DNA of 64,000 nt from Clavibacter nebraskensis NCPPB 2581 (GTDB lineage Bacteria; Actinomycetota; Actinomycetes; Actinomycetales; Microbacteriaceae), in assembly GCF_000355695.1 (NCBI RefSeq), contig NC_020891.1, positions 620,001 to 684,000 on the forward strand, given 5' to 3'. This document shows positions 50,424 through 59,919 of the stretch, one piece after another (position 1 is the stretch's first letter; each line of letters starts with the position of its first letter). Below the pieces are notes generated by a model that ran no database searches, was not told the origin of the DNA, and saw only the letters and a program-made list of their open reading frames with translations. Made by a program: the position numbers and the translations under genes.

Positions 50424-51685
50424 CAGTATAGCGCGTTGCCGATGTAATTGGGCAGCGCCTGCAGCCGGCGCTCGAGGTCGTCGAGGTCGGCCGGGTACTC
50501 CTCTCTATAGCGCTGCGTGATGCGGTCGACGCCGTGCCAGTCCCGCGGCGGGCCGTCGGGGGAGTAGCGGTCGGCGACCTCGGAGTAGAGGGGCGTGCCC
50601 GGCCGGAGGAACAGCTGGTTGAGGCCGAAGTAGCCGGGGATGGTCGCCGCCCAGTCGACGATCTCGCCCGACTGGCACGTCGGGTCGTCGGGCAGCCCGA
50701 GCAGCACGAAGGCGAACGGCGTGATCCCGGCGTCCGCCAGCCGCTCGACGGCGAGCTGGATCTTCTCCGCCGGGATCCGCTTGCCCACGCCCGTCTCGCT
50801 CACCGCCGGCGACTCGGCACCGAGCCACATGCCGCGGCACCCGGCCTCCGCCCACGCCTCGACGTCGGTGCGGAGCACCACCTCCGTGCGCGTCTGCCCG
50901 GTCCAGCTCACCCCGCGGCCGGTCAGCCGCTCGCAGAGCTCGGTGTAGAAGGTCTTGTGCAGGCCGAAGACGTAGTCGAGGAAGAACACGTCCGAGACGC
51001 CGCGCGCGGTCTGCTGCTCGATGGAGGCGAGCGTGGTCTCCACCGGCTCGGCGCGCATCCGCGTCCCGAAGGGCAGGTGGCAGAACGTGCACCCGTAGGT
51101 GCAGCCGCGGACCCCGAGGGCGATGCCGCACGTGCTGCGGTGCAGGGATCCGTCGGTGAAGGTCTCGGCCGTGTAGAGGGAGGGGTCGATGAGCTCGTAG
51201 TCGGGCACCGGCATCTCCTCGGGGCCGAGCGGCGGGAAGACGCCGGAGAAGGGGAGCACGCGCGACAGCGGGGTGCCACCCGCCTCGAGCAGGCGGACGG
51301 CGCCGATCGCGGCGGCGTCGGACTCGCCGCGGGCGACGAAGTCGACCCCGAGGTCGTCCAGGGTGGCCTGCGGCAGCTGCGTGCCGTGCGGGCCGACGGC
51401 GATCACGTCGGCCGCGGGCCAGCGCTCGCGGAGGCCGGCGACGCAGGCCCGGACGGGCGACAGGTCGAGCGGGTAGCACTGGGCGCGGTCGGCGATGGCG
51501 GTGACGACCACGACGTGGTCCGGATCGGTCCCTGCGGGCGGTTCGTCGGCGACGCGCTGGTCCCAGATGACCACGTCGTGCCCGGACCGCTCGAGCACGG
51601 TGGCGGCGATGAGGGCGTCGAGGGGGTGCTGGAGGAAGTCGCGGGAGAACTCATCCTCGACGATGGCGAAGGCGGTGGACGGCAT
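50423..51685 (-). CDS. B12-binding-type radical SAM enzyme
   Basis: A 420-residue radical SAM protein. The N-terminal 150 residues are a cobalamin-binding-like alpha/beta domain (FLQHPLDALIAATVLERSGHDVVIWDQRV, VIAVGPHGTQLPQATLDDLGVDFVARGESD) but lack the His of the DxHxxG B12 motif. The radical SAM core has C195-x3-C199-x2-C202 (GVRGCTYGCTFC) for the 4Fe-4S cluster, followed by FFLDYVFGLHKTFYTELCERLTGRGVSW and ITPFAFVLLGLPDD. B12-type members methylate or rearrange unactivated carbons. AGGAAGG stands before ATG 51685. Stop and next start overlap (TGATG). Confidence 0.88.
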   Translation of the reverse strand: MPSTAFAIVEDEFSRDFLQHPLDALIAATVLERSGHDVVIWDQRVADEPPAGTDPDHVVVVTAIADRAQCYPLDLSPVRACVAGLRERWPAADVIAVGPHGTQLPQATLDDLGVDFVARGESDAAAIGAVRLLEAGGTPLSRVLPFSGVFPPLGPEEMPVPDYELIDPSLYTAETFTDGSLHRSTCGIALGVRGCTYGCTFCHLPFGTRMRAEPVETTLASIEQQTARGVSDVFFLDYVFGLHKTFYTELCERLTGRGVSWTGQTRTEVVLRTDVEAWAEAGCRGMWLGAESPAVSETGVGKRIPAEKIQLAVERLADAGITPFAFVLLGLPDDPTCQSGEIVDWAATIPGYFGLNQLFLRPGTPLYSEVADRYSPDGPPRDWHGVDRITQRYREEYPADLDDLERRLQALPNYIGNALY

Positions 51686-51698
51686 GGTGGATCCCTTC

Positions 51699-52709
51699 CT
51701 AGAGAGGTGCGTTGGTGTCGTTCAGGTGCTGCTGGAGGCGGTCGATCAGGTCGACGGTGCGGAGGGAGCCGGCGTCGAGGCGCGGGGGCGACGCCGCCCG
51801 GGGGTCGGCGAGGAAGGCGCGGAGCTGGACCACGTGCGGGGCGAGCCAGTCCGACGGCGCGGTCGTCGCGGGTCCCTCGCGGGCGTACAGGCCCGCGTCG
51901 GGGACCTGCTCGGGCGACGGCGCGAGGTCGAGCACGGCCGTCTCCGACTCGAGCACGACCGAGCCGGCCGTGCCGTCGAACGCCAGCCGTGGCGCGCGGC
52001 CCGGGAACGCCTCCGTCGTGTACCGCACCGTGGTGAGGCAGCCCGACGCGTGCTCGAGCGCGGCGGTGAAGGCGCCCTGCCGCATGCCGGGGCCGCGGCA
52101 GGGCGCCCGGGACGCCGTGACGGAGATCCGGTCGACGGGTCCCAGGCACCAGACCGCGAGGTCCAGCTGGTGGTACGCGAGGTTCCACAGCTCGTGGGTC
52201 GTGCGTGCGGGCGACGCCCGGAAGTAGGCGTCGGAGCGCCAGAGGGGGAGCTCGACGAGGGCCGTGCGGATCCGGCCGAGGTCGCCCGCGCGGATCCTCT
52301 CCCGGACGCGCCGTACGTCGTCGACCCGGCGCAGCTGGCTGATCACCTGCAGGGTGCGCCCGGCGGCCGCCGCGTGCCGGTCGAGCGCCCGGGCGCCCGC
52401 GGCCGTGAGCGCGGCCGGCTTCTCCACGAGCACGTGCGTGCCCCGGTCGAGCGCGCGGTGGGCGAGCTCCTCGTGGGTGTCGGGCGGGGTCGCGATGAGG
52501 ACGGCGTCGAGCGAGGCGTCGTCGAGCACGGCGTCGGGGGAGGCCGCCTCGTCGCGCGGGTCGAGCGGCCGCCAGCCCGGCGGGAGCCGGCGCGCGCCGA
52601 TCCGCAGTCGGCCCACGAGGGGCGCGAGCGCGGGATCCGTGCGGAGGAGCCGGTGGTACGTCGCGCCCATCGCCCCGAGGCCGACGAGCCCGACGTCCCG
52701 GGCCGTCAC
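51699..52709 (-). CDS. Gfo/Idh/MocA family oxidoreductase
   Basis: A 336-residue NAD(P)-dependent dehydrogenase. DVGLVGLGAMGATYHRLL is the Rossmann loop, AVLIATPPDTHEELAHRALDRGTHVLVEKPAALT the EKP motif typical of the family, and HELWNLAYHQLDLAVWCLGPVDRISVT the C-terminal substrate domain with the conserved H-x-x-D. Acts on sugars, inositols or related carbonyls. GTG 52709 overlaps the stop of the next-upstream dehydrogenase gene by 4 bp. Paired with a second, divergent member of the same family, so two redox steps on one intermediate are likely. Confidence 0.88.
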   Translation of the reverse strand: MTARDVGLVGLGAMGATYHRLLRTDPALAPLVGRLRIGARRLPPGWRPLDPRDEAASPDAVLDDASLDAVLIATPPDTHEELAHRALDRGTHVLVEKPAALTAAGARALDRHAAAAGRTLQVISQLRRVDDVRRVRERIRAGDLGRIRTALVELPLWRSDAYFRASPARTTHELWNLAYHQLDLAVWCLGPVDRISVTASRAPCRGPGMRQGAFTAALEHASGCLTTVRYTTEAFPGRAPRLAFDGTAGSVVLESETAVLDLAPSPEQVPDAGLYAREGPATTAPSDWLAPHVVQLRAFLADPRAASPPRLDAGSLRTVDLIDRLQQHLNDTNAPL

Positions 52710-53746
52710 GGGCGGGACCCGGCGTCGCCGCCGACGACCGGCACGGCGCGCGAGCCGAGCAGCAGGCGCGTGTGCTCGATCATGTCGAGGTCGACGTCGA
52801 TGCGGCGCGGGCGTCGCGTGACCAGGCGCAGCAGCGCGTCCCGCATCGACACCCGCAGCGGGTCGTCCGGGATCGTCCGCACGCGCCGGCCGTCGGGCGT
52901 CTCGTGCACGAGCAGCGCGGTCTGCGCGCTCGGGAACGTCCGCTCGTCGGCGTACGAGGGCGCGAGCCACAGCGTGATCCGCTCCCGCCCGTCCGACAGC
53001 CGCACCACCCGGTGGTTGGCCGGGTCGCACGCCGGGTCGTCGTCGGGCTCGAGCGGGACCGAGGGGGACGCCCCCGCGATGCGGCTGTGGAGCACGAGGT
53101 CCCGTCCGTCGGCGCACACGGCGGCGAACCGCGCCTCGACGAGGGACCCGCCCTCGTCGACGAGCTCGAGGCGCCGGGCGTCCGGATCGGTCGGCACGAG
53201 GTCGTCCCGGCTCGCGCCCAGCGCCCGGGCGATCGCGTAGAGGTGCGGCCACTCGTAGCCGAGCACCCCCGCGATCCGGTCGGTGAAGCGACCGCGGGCC
53301 TCGTCGGGCCGCCGGTCCTTGACGAAGCTCACGGTGAGCGCGTGCCGCGGGCGGATCCGCGCCTCGTGCCCGAGGGCCCGGATCGCGACGCTGTCCTGGT
53401 ACTGCGACGCCACCTCGAGCACGACCCCGGGGTGCTCCGCGATCAGCGCCCGCAGCGCGTCCAGCTGCTCGGGCGAGCAGACGGGCTTCTCCACGAGCAC
53501 GGCCGCGTCGGGGCATCGCGCGACGATCTCCCGGAGCCGGTCGAGGTGCGTCGCGGTCGGCGTCGCGATGATCCAGACGGCCGTGTCCGCGGGGGCGCCC
53601 GCGAGATCGGGGGAGGTCGGCCAGGGCACGGCGCGCGGGTCGAGGCGCGGATCCACGATCGTGACCTCGTGCCCCATGCGGTCGAGGAGGGACGCGCGCA
53701 GCAGGCCGATCCGCCCGCCGCCCACCACGGTGACGCGCACGCTCAC
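52706..53746 (-). CDS. Gfo/Idh/MocA-like oxidoreductase (second copy)
   Basis: A 346-residue NAD(P)-binding protein: VRVTVVGGGRIGLLRASLLDRMGHEVTIVDPR is a Rossmann fold and AAVLVEKPVCSPEQLDALRALIAEHPGVVLEVASQYQDS is the EKP block. The C-terminal part (VSFVKDRRPDEARGRFTDRIAGVLGYEWPHLYAIARALG) differs clearly from the neighbour, so this is not a recent duplication. GTG 53746 overlaps the SAH-hydrolase-like gene's stop by 4 bp. The substrate is unknown. Confidence 0.83.
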   Translation of the reverse strand: MSVRVTVVGGGRIGLLRASLLDRMGHEVTIVDPRLDPRAVPWPTSPDLAGAPADTAVWIIATPTATHLDRLREIVARCPDAAVLVEKPVCSPEQLDALRALIAEHPGVVLEVASQYQDSVAIRALGHEARIRPRHALTVSFVKDRRPDEARGRFTDRIAGVLGYEWPHLYAIARALGASRDDLVPTDPDARRLELVDEGGSLVEARFAAVCADGRDLVLHSRIAGASPSVPLEPDDDPACDPANHRVVRLSDGRERITLWLAPSYADERTFPSAQTALLVHETPDGRRVRTIPDDPLRVSMRDALLRLVTRRPRRIDVDLDMIEHTRLLLGSRAVPVVGGDAGSRP

Positions 53747-55281
53747 GCGCCCCGACGGAAGTGGTGCTCGTAGTACCTCTCGTAGACGCCGGAGGTGCGC
53801 ACCCACCCGTCGACGTCCGCGAGCGGCACGGGCGCGCCGGGCCGGGCCTCGACGCGCTCCATGAGGCGGCCGAGGACGATCCACGTGGCCGCGCGGTACA
53901 TGTCGTACCCGCCGTTCGGGATCCCCTCGAAGCGGTGCAGGTTGAACGACCGGCCGTCGCCGAGCACGACGGGACCGTCGTCCGGCCCGTCCGCGAGCGC
54001 CGACAGGTCGGCGGTCGCGAACGCGGTCACGTAGGAGGTCCGCGGCAGCGCCCGGAGCGTCGCCGCGTCGGCGATGGGCTCGCCCGTGCTGGAGACGAGC
54101 AGCGTGGGCGCCATCGCGACGGCCTCGCCGATGGACGGGGTCGTCTCGAAGCCGTCCTCGGCCGCAGCGATGAGCTGGAGGTGGTCGGTGTCGACCACGA
54201 CCACGCGGCAGCCGAGGGCGCGGAGCCCGCGGGCGATGCGCGCGCCGAGCGAGCCGAAGCCGACGCTCACGACGCGCATCCCGATGAGCTTCTCGCCGCG
54301 GAGCGCCTCGCGCAGCCGGCGGATGCAAGAGTCGGCGATCTCGTTGTAGCCGATGCGCTGCTTCACCTCGGACCGCGCCATGTTCGCCACCGGCAGGTCG
54401 CGCGCGAGCGGGCTGCGGGCGAGGCGCTTGAGCCCGCTCACGGTCAGCTCGACCGCGGCATCCGGGCGCTGCTGGAGCACGGACCGTCCGTCGGCGCCGG
54501 TGAGGCCGAGCAGCCCGCCGTCGTCGATCATCACCACCCGCTGGCCGGATCCGTGCGCGTCGGCGACGAACCGGTCGACGGCGCGGGCGGACTCCTCCGC
54601 GCGCGCGGCCTCGGCGCCCGACGCCGTGCCGTCGACGGCGGCGTTGTCGAGCTTCCGCACGTCCACGCCGTGCGCGCGCAGGGTCGCGGCGATGCGCGCC
54701 CGGTTGAGCGTGCGGTCGCCCTTGTCGAGCACCATCACCTCCTCGGGCGCGATGCCCGCGGCGAGCAGCGCGCGCACGAAGCCGAGCGAGTTCTCCACGA
54801 GGTGGTCGCGGAAGACGATCCGCCAGCCGCCCGGCGCGATCGGGTGGGTGCGGGCGGCCCAGTCGAGGACCGGCATGGCGGCGGACAGCGTGGCCTGCTC
54901 CTCCTCGGACAGGCGCCGGTCGTGCCGCTCGACGGCGTCGCGGAGGAGCTCCGCGACCTCCGGGTCGTCCGCCCGGACGATCGCGTGGAAAGCCCGGCTC
55001 CGCGGGTTCGCCGGGAGGAGGGAGCGCGGGGCGACGCCGCCGAGGTGGATCCCGACGTGGACGCGACCGCCCGTCGGATCCGTCCACGATCGCTGGCGGA
55101 GGTCGGCGTCGTCGTCGTCCGGCGCTGCCGGACGATCGGGGTCGGGGAGCAGGCCCAGCTGATGTGCCGTCGCGTCGAGCGCGGCCATCAGGGGGCGGGG
55201 ATCGGCGACGCCGGCGATGCTGCGATCGCGGGCCGTCGCGGGAGCGGTTCCTGCAGGTGACGTGGTCGAGAGCATGTTCAC
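53743..55281 (-). CDS. S-adenosylhomocysteine hydrolase-like NAD-binding protein
   Basis: A 512-residue protein whose C-terminal half follows the SAHH layout: LARDLPVANMARSEVKQRIGYNEIADSCIRRL corresponds to the INVNDSVTKSKFDN region, and GMRVVSVGFGSLGARIARGLRALGCRVVVVDTDHLQLIAAAEDGFE (about 335-380) is the NAD-binding Rossmann. The N-terminal half (FRDHLVENSLGFVRALLAAGI) also matches weakly. The catalytic Asp of KFDN and the C-terminal Lys/Tyr tail of true SAHH are not evident, so it is a divergent member, not the housekeeping enzyme. The start is GTG 55281 (leaderless after TACCGT) or ATG 55275. First gene of the operon. Confidence 0.72.
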   Translation of the reverse strand: MNMLSTTSPAGTAPATARDRSIAGVADPRPLMAALDATAHQLGLLPDPDRPAAPDDDDADLRQRSWTDPTGGRVHVGIHLGGVAPRSLLPANPRSRAFHAIVRADDPEVAELLRDAVERHDRRLSEEEQATLSAAMPVLDWAARTHPIAPGGWRIVFRDHLVENSLGFVRALLAAGIAPEEVMVLDKGDRTLNRARIAATLRAHGVDVRKLDNAAVDGTASGAEAARAEESARAVDRFVADAHGSGQRVVMIDDGGLLGLTGADGRSVLQQRPDAAVELTVSGLKRLARSPLARDLPVANMARSEVKQRIGYNEIADSCIRRLREALRGEKLIGMRVVSVGFGSLGARIARGLRALGCRVVVVDTDHLQLIAAAEDGFETTPSIGEAVAMAPTLLVSSTGEPIADAATLRALPRTSYVTAFATADLSALADGPDDGPVVLGDGRSFNLHRFEGIPNGGYDMYRAATWIVLGRLMERVEARPGAPVPLADVDGWVRTSGVYERYYEHHFRRGA

Positions 55282-55295
55282 GTTACGTGACGGTA
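55279..55295 (-). promoter_or_regulatory. Promoter and palindromic operator of the six-gene operon
   Basis: On the minus strand TACCGT (55295-55290) is a -10-like hexamer eight bases before GTG 55281. The next bases form CACGT-A-ACGTG (55289-55279), a perfect 5-1-5 palindrome exactly where transcription should start. Repressor binding there would block initiation. No regulator gene is part of the operon. Confidence 0.5.
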
Positions 55296-55365
55296 GGTCC
55301 CCGTCCAGCCCGGCGGAACCGGCTCCGGCTCGATTTGCGCGAACTCTTTGTGGGCCCTAGTATGC

Positions 55366-55397
55366 GCGGGCCCGGCCTCCGAGATGACCGGGCCCGC
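55366..55397 (-). terminator. Stem-loop terminator after the aldo/keto reductase gene
   Basis: A perfect 10-bp stem GCGGGCCCGG / CCGGGCCCGC with a 12-base loop, 15 bp past the stop of the aldo/keto reductase on the minus strand. It insulates the downstream six-gene operon. Confidence 0.7.
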
Positions 55398-55412
55398 AGG
55401 TGCGCGACGGGG

Positions 55413-56402
<990 letters not shown>

Positions 56403-56490
56403 GCGGTGCTCCGTTCTCCTGCGGCCGGATGGGCCGCCTCTCGAGCCTAGGCACGCTCCTGACCGCGACGCGCCGCGTTCACGTCGTGTT

Positions 56491-56520
56491 TTGAACCACT
56501 CAAGGGAACTGTGCTTGACT
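56491..56520 (+). promoter_or_regulatory. Promoter with short inverted repeat for the Fur-family gene
   Basis: TTGAAC at 56491-56496 and TTGACT at 56515-56520 are separated by 18 bp, and the latter ends six bases before ATG 56527, implying a leaderless start. TTGA-N5-TCAA (56491-56503) is a small dyad in the -35 region that could be the binding site of the encoded regulator. Confidence 0.4.
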
Positions 56521-56526
56521 CGGCGC

Positions 56527-57012
56527 ATGCCCACCGACCACGCGCACCACCACGCGCCGCCCCTCGACGCCGACGCCCTGCGCGTCGCGCTCCGCGAGGC
56601 GGGTCTCCGCGTGACCCGGCCGCGCGTGGCCGTCCTCACGGCGGTCGACGCGAATCCGCACTCGGACGCCGACGAGGTGCTCCGGGCGGTCAAGGGCGAG
56701 CTGCCCGGCACGAGCATCCAGGCGGTCTACGGCGTGCTCGGCGCGCTGCTGGCCGGCGGGCTCGTGCGCCGCATCGAGCCCGCGGGATCATCCGCGCGCT
56801 ACGAGCGCCGGACGGGCGACAATCACCATCACCTCGTGTGCACAGGTTGCAGGACGATCGTCGACGTGGATTGCGCGGTGGGGGAGTCCCCCTGCCTCAC
56901 GCCGTCCGACTCGGCGGGGTTCCTCGTGGCCAGCGCCGAGGTGACGTACTGGGGCCTGTGCCCCGCATGCCGGACCGCAGCCGCGGATCCCGGTTCCACC
57001 GTCGCGGCCTAG
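56527..57012 (+). CDS. Fur family transcriptional regulator (catalase-linked, CatR/FurA-like)
   Basis: A 161-residue Fur-family repressor. [34 protein letters not shown] is the winged-helix start; [21 protein letters not shown] holds regulatory-metal ligands, and C105, C108, C145 and C148 form the structural zinc site (CTGC, CPAC). A His-rich head (DHAHHHAPP) is unusual and may bind metal. It stands 77 bp upstream of a catalase gene in the same direction, the arrangement of FurA/CatR-type peroxide regulators, so it probably represses the catalase in response to peroxide or metal. Not a general iron regulator on this evidence. Confidence 0.88.
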   Translation: MPTDHAHHHAPPLDADALRVALREAGLRVTRPRVAVLTAVDANPHSDADEVLRAVKGELPGTSIQAVYGVLGALLAGGLVRRIEPAGSSARYERRTGDNHHHLVCTGCRTIVDVDCAVGESPCLTPSDSAGFLVASAEVTYWGLCPACRTAAADPGSTVAA

Positions 57013-57089
57013 CGGTCGCCACCGGCCCGCCCCTCGGCCGACCACCCGAGCCAGCACCTCCCCGTACCACCGCTGACAGGAGAAACACC

Positions 57090-58619
57090 ATGACCGACCA
57101 GAAGTACACGACCACCGACTCCGGCGCCCCGGTCGCCAGCGACGAGCACTCGCTCTCCGTCGGGCCCGACGGCGCCATCCCGCTGCACGACCACTACCTC
57201 GTCGAGAAGCTCGCGCAGTTCAACCGCGAGCGCATCCCGGAGCGCGTCGTCCACGCCAAGGGCGGCGGGGCGTTCGGCACCTTCCGCGTCACGGGCGACG
57301 TGAGCGCCTACACGCGCGCCTCCCTCTTCCAGCCCGGCGCCGAGGTCGAGATGCTCGCGCGCTTCTCCACCGTCGCCGGCGAGCAGGGCAGCCCCGACAC
57401 GTGGCGCGACCCCCGCGGCTTCGCGCTGAAGTTCTACACGGACGAGGGCAACTACGACCTCGTCGGCAACAACACGCCCGTCTTCTTCATCCGCGACGGG
57501 ATCAAGTTCCCCGACTTCATCCGCTCGCAGAAGCGCCTGCCGGGCTCGCACCTCCGCGACCACGACATGCAGTGGGACTTCTGGACGCTCTCGCCCGAGT
57601 CCGCCCACCAGGTCACCTGGCTCATGGGCGACCGCGGCCTGCCCTCCTCGTGGCGCCACATGGACGGCTTCGGCTCGCACACCTACCAGTGGATCAACGC
57701 GGCCGGCGAGCGCTTCTGGGTGAAGTACCACTTCAAGACCCAGCAGGGCATCGAGATCCTCAAGCAGGAGCAGGCCGACCAGATCGCCGGAGAGGACGCC
57801 GACTTCCACATCCGCGACCTCACCGAGGCGATCGACCGCGGCGACTACCCGGAGTGGAAGCTCGAGGTGCAGATCATGCCCTACGAGGAGGCGAAGTCGT
57901 ACCGGTTCAACCCGTTCGACCTCACCAAGGTCTGGTCGCAGAAGGACTACCCGCGCATCGAGGTCGGCACCATGACCCTGAACCGCAACCCGGAGAACTA
58001 CTTCGCGCAGATCGAGCAGGCCGCGTTCGCGCCCTCGAACTTCGTGCCCGGGATCCAGACCAGCCCCGACAAGATGCTCCTCGCCCGCATCTTCAGCTAC
58101 GCCGACGCGCACCGCTACCGCGTGGGCACCAACCACGCGCAGCTGCCGGTGAACGCGCCGAAGTCGCCCGTGCACAGCTACTCGAAGGACGGCCAGGGGC
58201 GCTACACGTTCCAGGACGCCGGCACGCCCGTCTACGCGCCCAACTCGCACGGCGGCGCGCACGCCGACCCGGCTCGTGCCGCGGAGAGCGCCGGCTGGGA
58301 GCAGGACGGCGAGCTCGTCCGCGCGGCCGCCACGCTGCACGCCGAGGACGACGACTTCGTCCAGGCCCGCATGCTCGTCAACGAGTCGATGGACGACGCC
58401 CAGCGCGAGCGCCTCGTCGGCAACATCGTCGGCCACGTGAGCAAGGTCACGAGGCCCGAGCTCCGCGCCCGCGTCATCCAGTACTGGACGAACGTGGACG
58501 GCTGGCTCGGTGCCGCCGTCGCCGCGGGCCTGCCGCCGCTCGCCGGCGACGCGCCGGTCGCCGAGGCCACCCCCGGCCCGACGCGCGACGCCGAGGAGGT
58601 CGGCGTCGCGGCCCACTGA
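57090..58619 (+). CDS. Monofunctional haem catalase
   Basis: A 509-residue small-subunit catalase that splits hydrogen peroxide. [54 protein letters not shown] holds the distal catalytic His, [24 protein letters not shown] the distal Asn, and [27 protein letters not shown] the proximal haem-ligand Tyr. The length and end (EEVGVAAH) are normal for the small catalase clade. ATG 57090 has CAGGAG seven bases upstream. Downstream of a Fur-family regulator; followed by a terminator. Confidence 0.96.
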   Translation: MTDQKYTTTDSGAPVASDEHSLSVGPDGAIPLHDHYLVEKLAQFNRERIPERVVHAKGGGAFGTFRVTGDVSAYTRASLFQPGAEVEMLARFSTVAGEQGSPDTWRDPRGFALKFYTDEGNYDLVGNNTPVFFIRDGIKFPDFIRSQKRLPGSHLRDHDMQWDFWTLSPESAHQVTWLMGDRGLPSSWRHMDGFGSHTYQWINAAGERFWVKYHFKTQQGIEILKQEQADQIAGEDADFHIRDLTEAIDRGDYPEWKLEVQIMPYEEAKSYRFNPFDLTKVWSQKDYPRIEVGTMTLNRNPENYFAQIEQAAFAPSNFVPGIQTSPDKMLLARIFSYADAHRYRVGTNHAQLPVNAPKSPVHSYSKDGQGRYTFQDAGTPVYAPNSHGGAHADPARAAESAGWEQDGELVRAAATLHAEDDDFVQARMLVNESMDDAQRERLVGNIVGHVSKVTRPELRARVIQYWTNVDGWLGAAVAAGLPPLAGDAPVAEATPGPTRDAEEVGVAAH

Positions 58620-58647
58620 GCCGCGGCGGTGATCCGCTGATCGAACG

Positions 58648-58688
58648 ACACGACGCCCGTCCCCTCGGTGAGGGGGCGGGCGTCGTCG
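58648..58688 (+). terminator. Stem-loop terminator after the catalase gene
   Basis: A long stem (ACGACGCCCG...TCCCCTC against GAGGGGG...CGGGCGTCGT) with loop GGT, beginning about 30 bp after the stop. It is the end of the fur-catalase unit and may also serve the convergent GNAT gene. Confidence 0.8.
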
Positions 58689-58737
58689 TGTGCGGGCCGG
58701 ACATGCGCACATGTCCGCCGTCCCGTCGGCGCCCCGC

Positions 58738-59259
58738 TCAGGCGAGGGGCAGCTCCATCTCCAGGTCCTTCTGCGTGCGGTCGAGCGCGTAGGGCACGCT
58801 GCGGCCCGTGAGGACGAAGCCGCGGCGCTCGTAGTAGGCGCGGGCGCGCGGGTTGTCCTCGTGCACCTCGAGGCGGAGGGCCCGCGCGTTCGGGCGCTCG
58901 CGGGCCCAGGCGATCACGGCGTCGAGGAGCATGTCGGTGACGCCCGCGGCGCGGCCCCGGGCGTCCGGCGTGATGTAGACGCTCACGAGCATCACGACGG
59001 CGGGGTCGGTGGCGACGTACGCGTTCATCGCGCCGAGCCAGCGTCCGGTCGTGGGATCCACCGCGGCGTAGGCCGTGTTGCCGGGGCGCGCGGAGCGCAG
59101 GGTGCGGGCCTGCCAGTCGGCGTCGGGCCGGGTCAGCGCGCTCTCGAGGGTCTCGAGGTAGGCGAGCGGGGTGTCCTCGAGCATCTCGAGGCGGAGCGTG
59201 CGGTACTCGCGCCAGTCCTCCGGCCGCACCCGGCGGATCACGGCGGTGGGCGCGCTCAC
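58738..59259 (-). CDS. GNAT family N-acetyltransferase
   Basis: A 173-residue acetyltransferase: VIRRVRPEDWREYRTLRLEMLEDTPLAY is the start, VMLVSVYITPDARGRAAGVTDMLLDAVIAWARE the acetyl-CoA loop (R-x-x-G-x-A/G), and RLEVHEDNPRARAYYERRGFVLTGRS the C-terminal signature. Its GTG overlaps the stop of the neighbouring GNAT gene by 4 bp. The acceptor is unknown. Convergent with the catalase. Confidence 0.88.
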   Translation of the reverse strand: MSAPTAVIRRVRPEDWREYRTLRLEMLEDTPLAYLETLESALTRPDADWQARTLRSARPGNTAYAAVDPTTGRWLGAMNAYVATDPAVVMLVSVYITPDARGRAAGVTDMLLDAVIAWARERPNARALRLEVHEDNPRARAYYERRGFVLTGRSVPYALDRTQKDLEMELPLA

Positions 59260-59831
59260 ACCAGCTGCCCGTTCACGTGCAGAGCGCCCGCGGGGAAGGC
59301 GTCGGCGGGGGAGGTGACGGGCAGGATCATCCAGCCGTGGTCCTGGTGCACGACCTCGGCGGCGCCGAGCAGGGTGAAGCCGTTGTAGTGGCCGGTGCGG
59401 TCGGGGAGCGGGATCCAGCCGTGGCGCTCGTAGTACCCGGTGGTCTCCGCGCCCGTCTCGAGGAGGCCGAACGGGACGGCGAGGCGGGCGAGCGCGCCGC
59501 GGATCCCGTCGGCGAGCAGCGTGCCGATGCCCTGCCCCTGCCGCTCCGGGTGCACGGCGACCATGCCGGTGGATCCCATGAGCAGGTCGTCCGCCGGGTC
59601 GCCCTGGCCGTCGCCGAGCTCCGCGAACACGCGCCGGAGACCCGCGTGCGCGACGATCTCGTCGCCGTCGTGCACGAGGACCCGCAGCTCGGGCTGCGCG
59701 CCCGCCCAGCTGCGCGCGCCCACGTAGCCCGCGGCGAAGTCGGGGAAGGCGAGGGCCAGGAGCGCCGCGATCCGCTCGTGGTCGGCGACGTCGAGCGCGC
59801 CCTCGCGGACGACGGAGAGGCGGGGTCCCAT
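59256..59831 (-). CDS. GNAT family N-acetyltransferase
   Basis: A 191-residue acetyltransferase. AHAGLRRVFAELGDGQGDPADDLLMGSTGMVAVHPERQGQGIGTLLADGIRGAL contains the Q-x-x-G-x-G acetyl-CoA motif; LLETGAETTGYYERHGWIPLPDR is the C-terminal block. The first of a two-gene unit with the GNAT at 58.7 kb, translationally coupled. Similarity to NodA/aminoglycoside-2'-N-acetyltransferase-like proteins is possible but not certain. The substrate is unknown. Confidence 0.85.
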   Translation of the reverse strand: MGPRLSVVREGALDVADHERIAALLALAFPDFAAGYVGARSWAGAQPELRVLVHDGDEIVAHAGLRRVFAELGDGQGDPADDLLMGSTGMVAVHPERQGQGIGTLLADGIRGALARLAVPFGLLETGAETTGYYERHGWIPLPDRTGHYNGFTLLGAAEVVHQDHGWMILPVTSPADAFPAGALHVNGQLV

Positions 59832-59905
59832 GGGTCGAGGCTAGCGGCCGGTCACGCGGGTGTCCGGGCCCGGACCGCGGCCCGGTCGCGCGGCCCGCCC
59901 GCCCG

Positions 59906-59919
59906 TAGGGTGGAGCGCA
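59906..59919 (+). promoter_or_regulatory. -10-like hexamer for leaderless AI-2E permease gene
   Basis: TAGGGT at 59906-59911 ends seven bases before ATG 59919; no Shine-Dalgarno sequence lies between. Confidence 0.5.
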
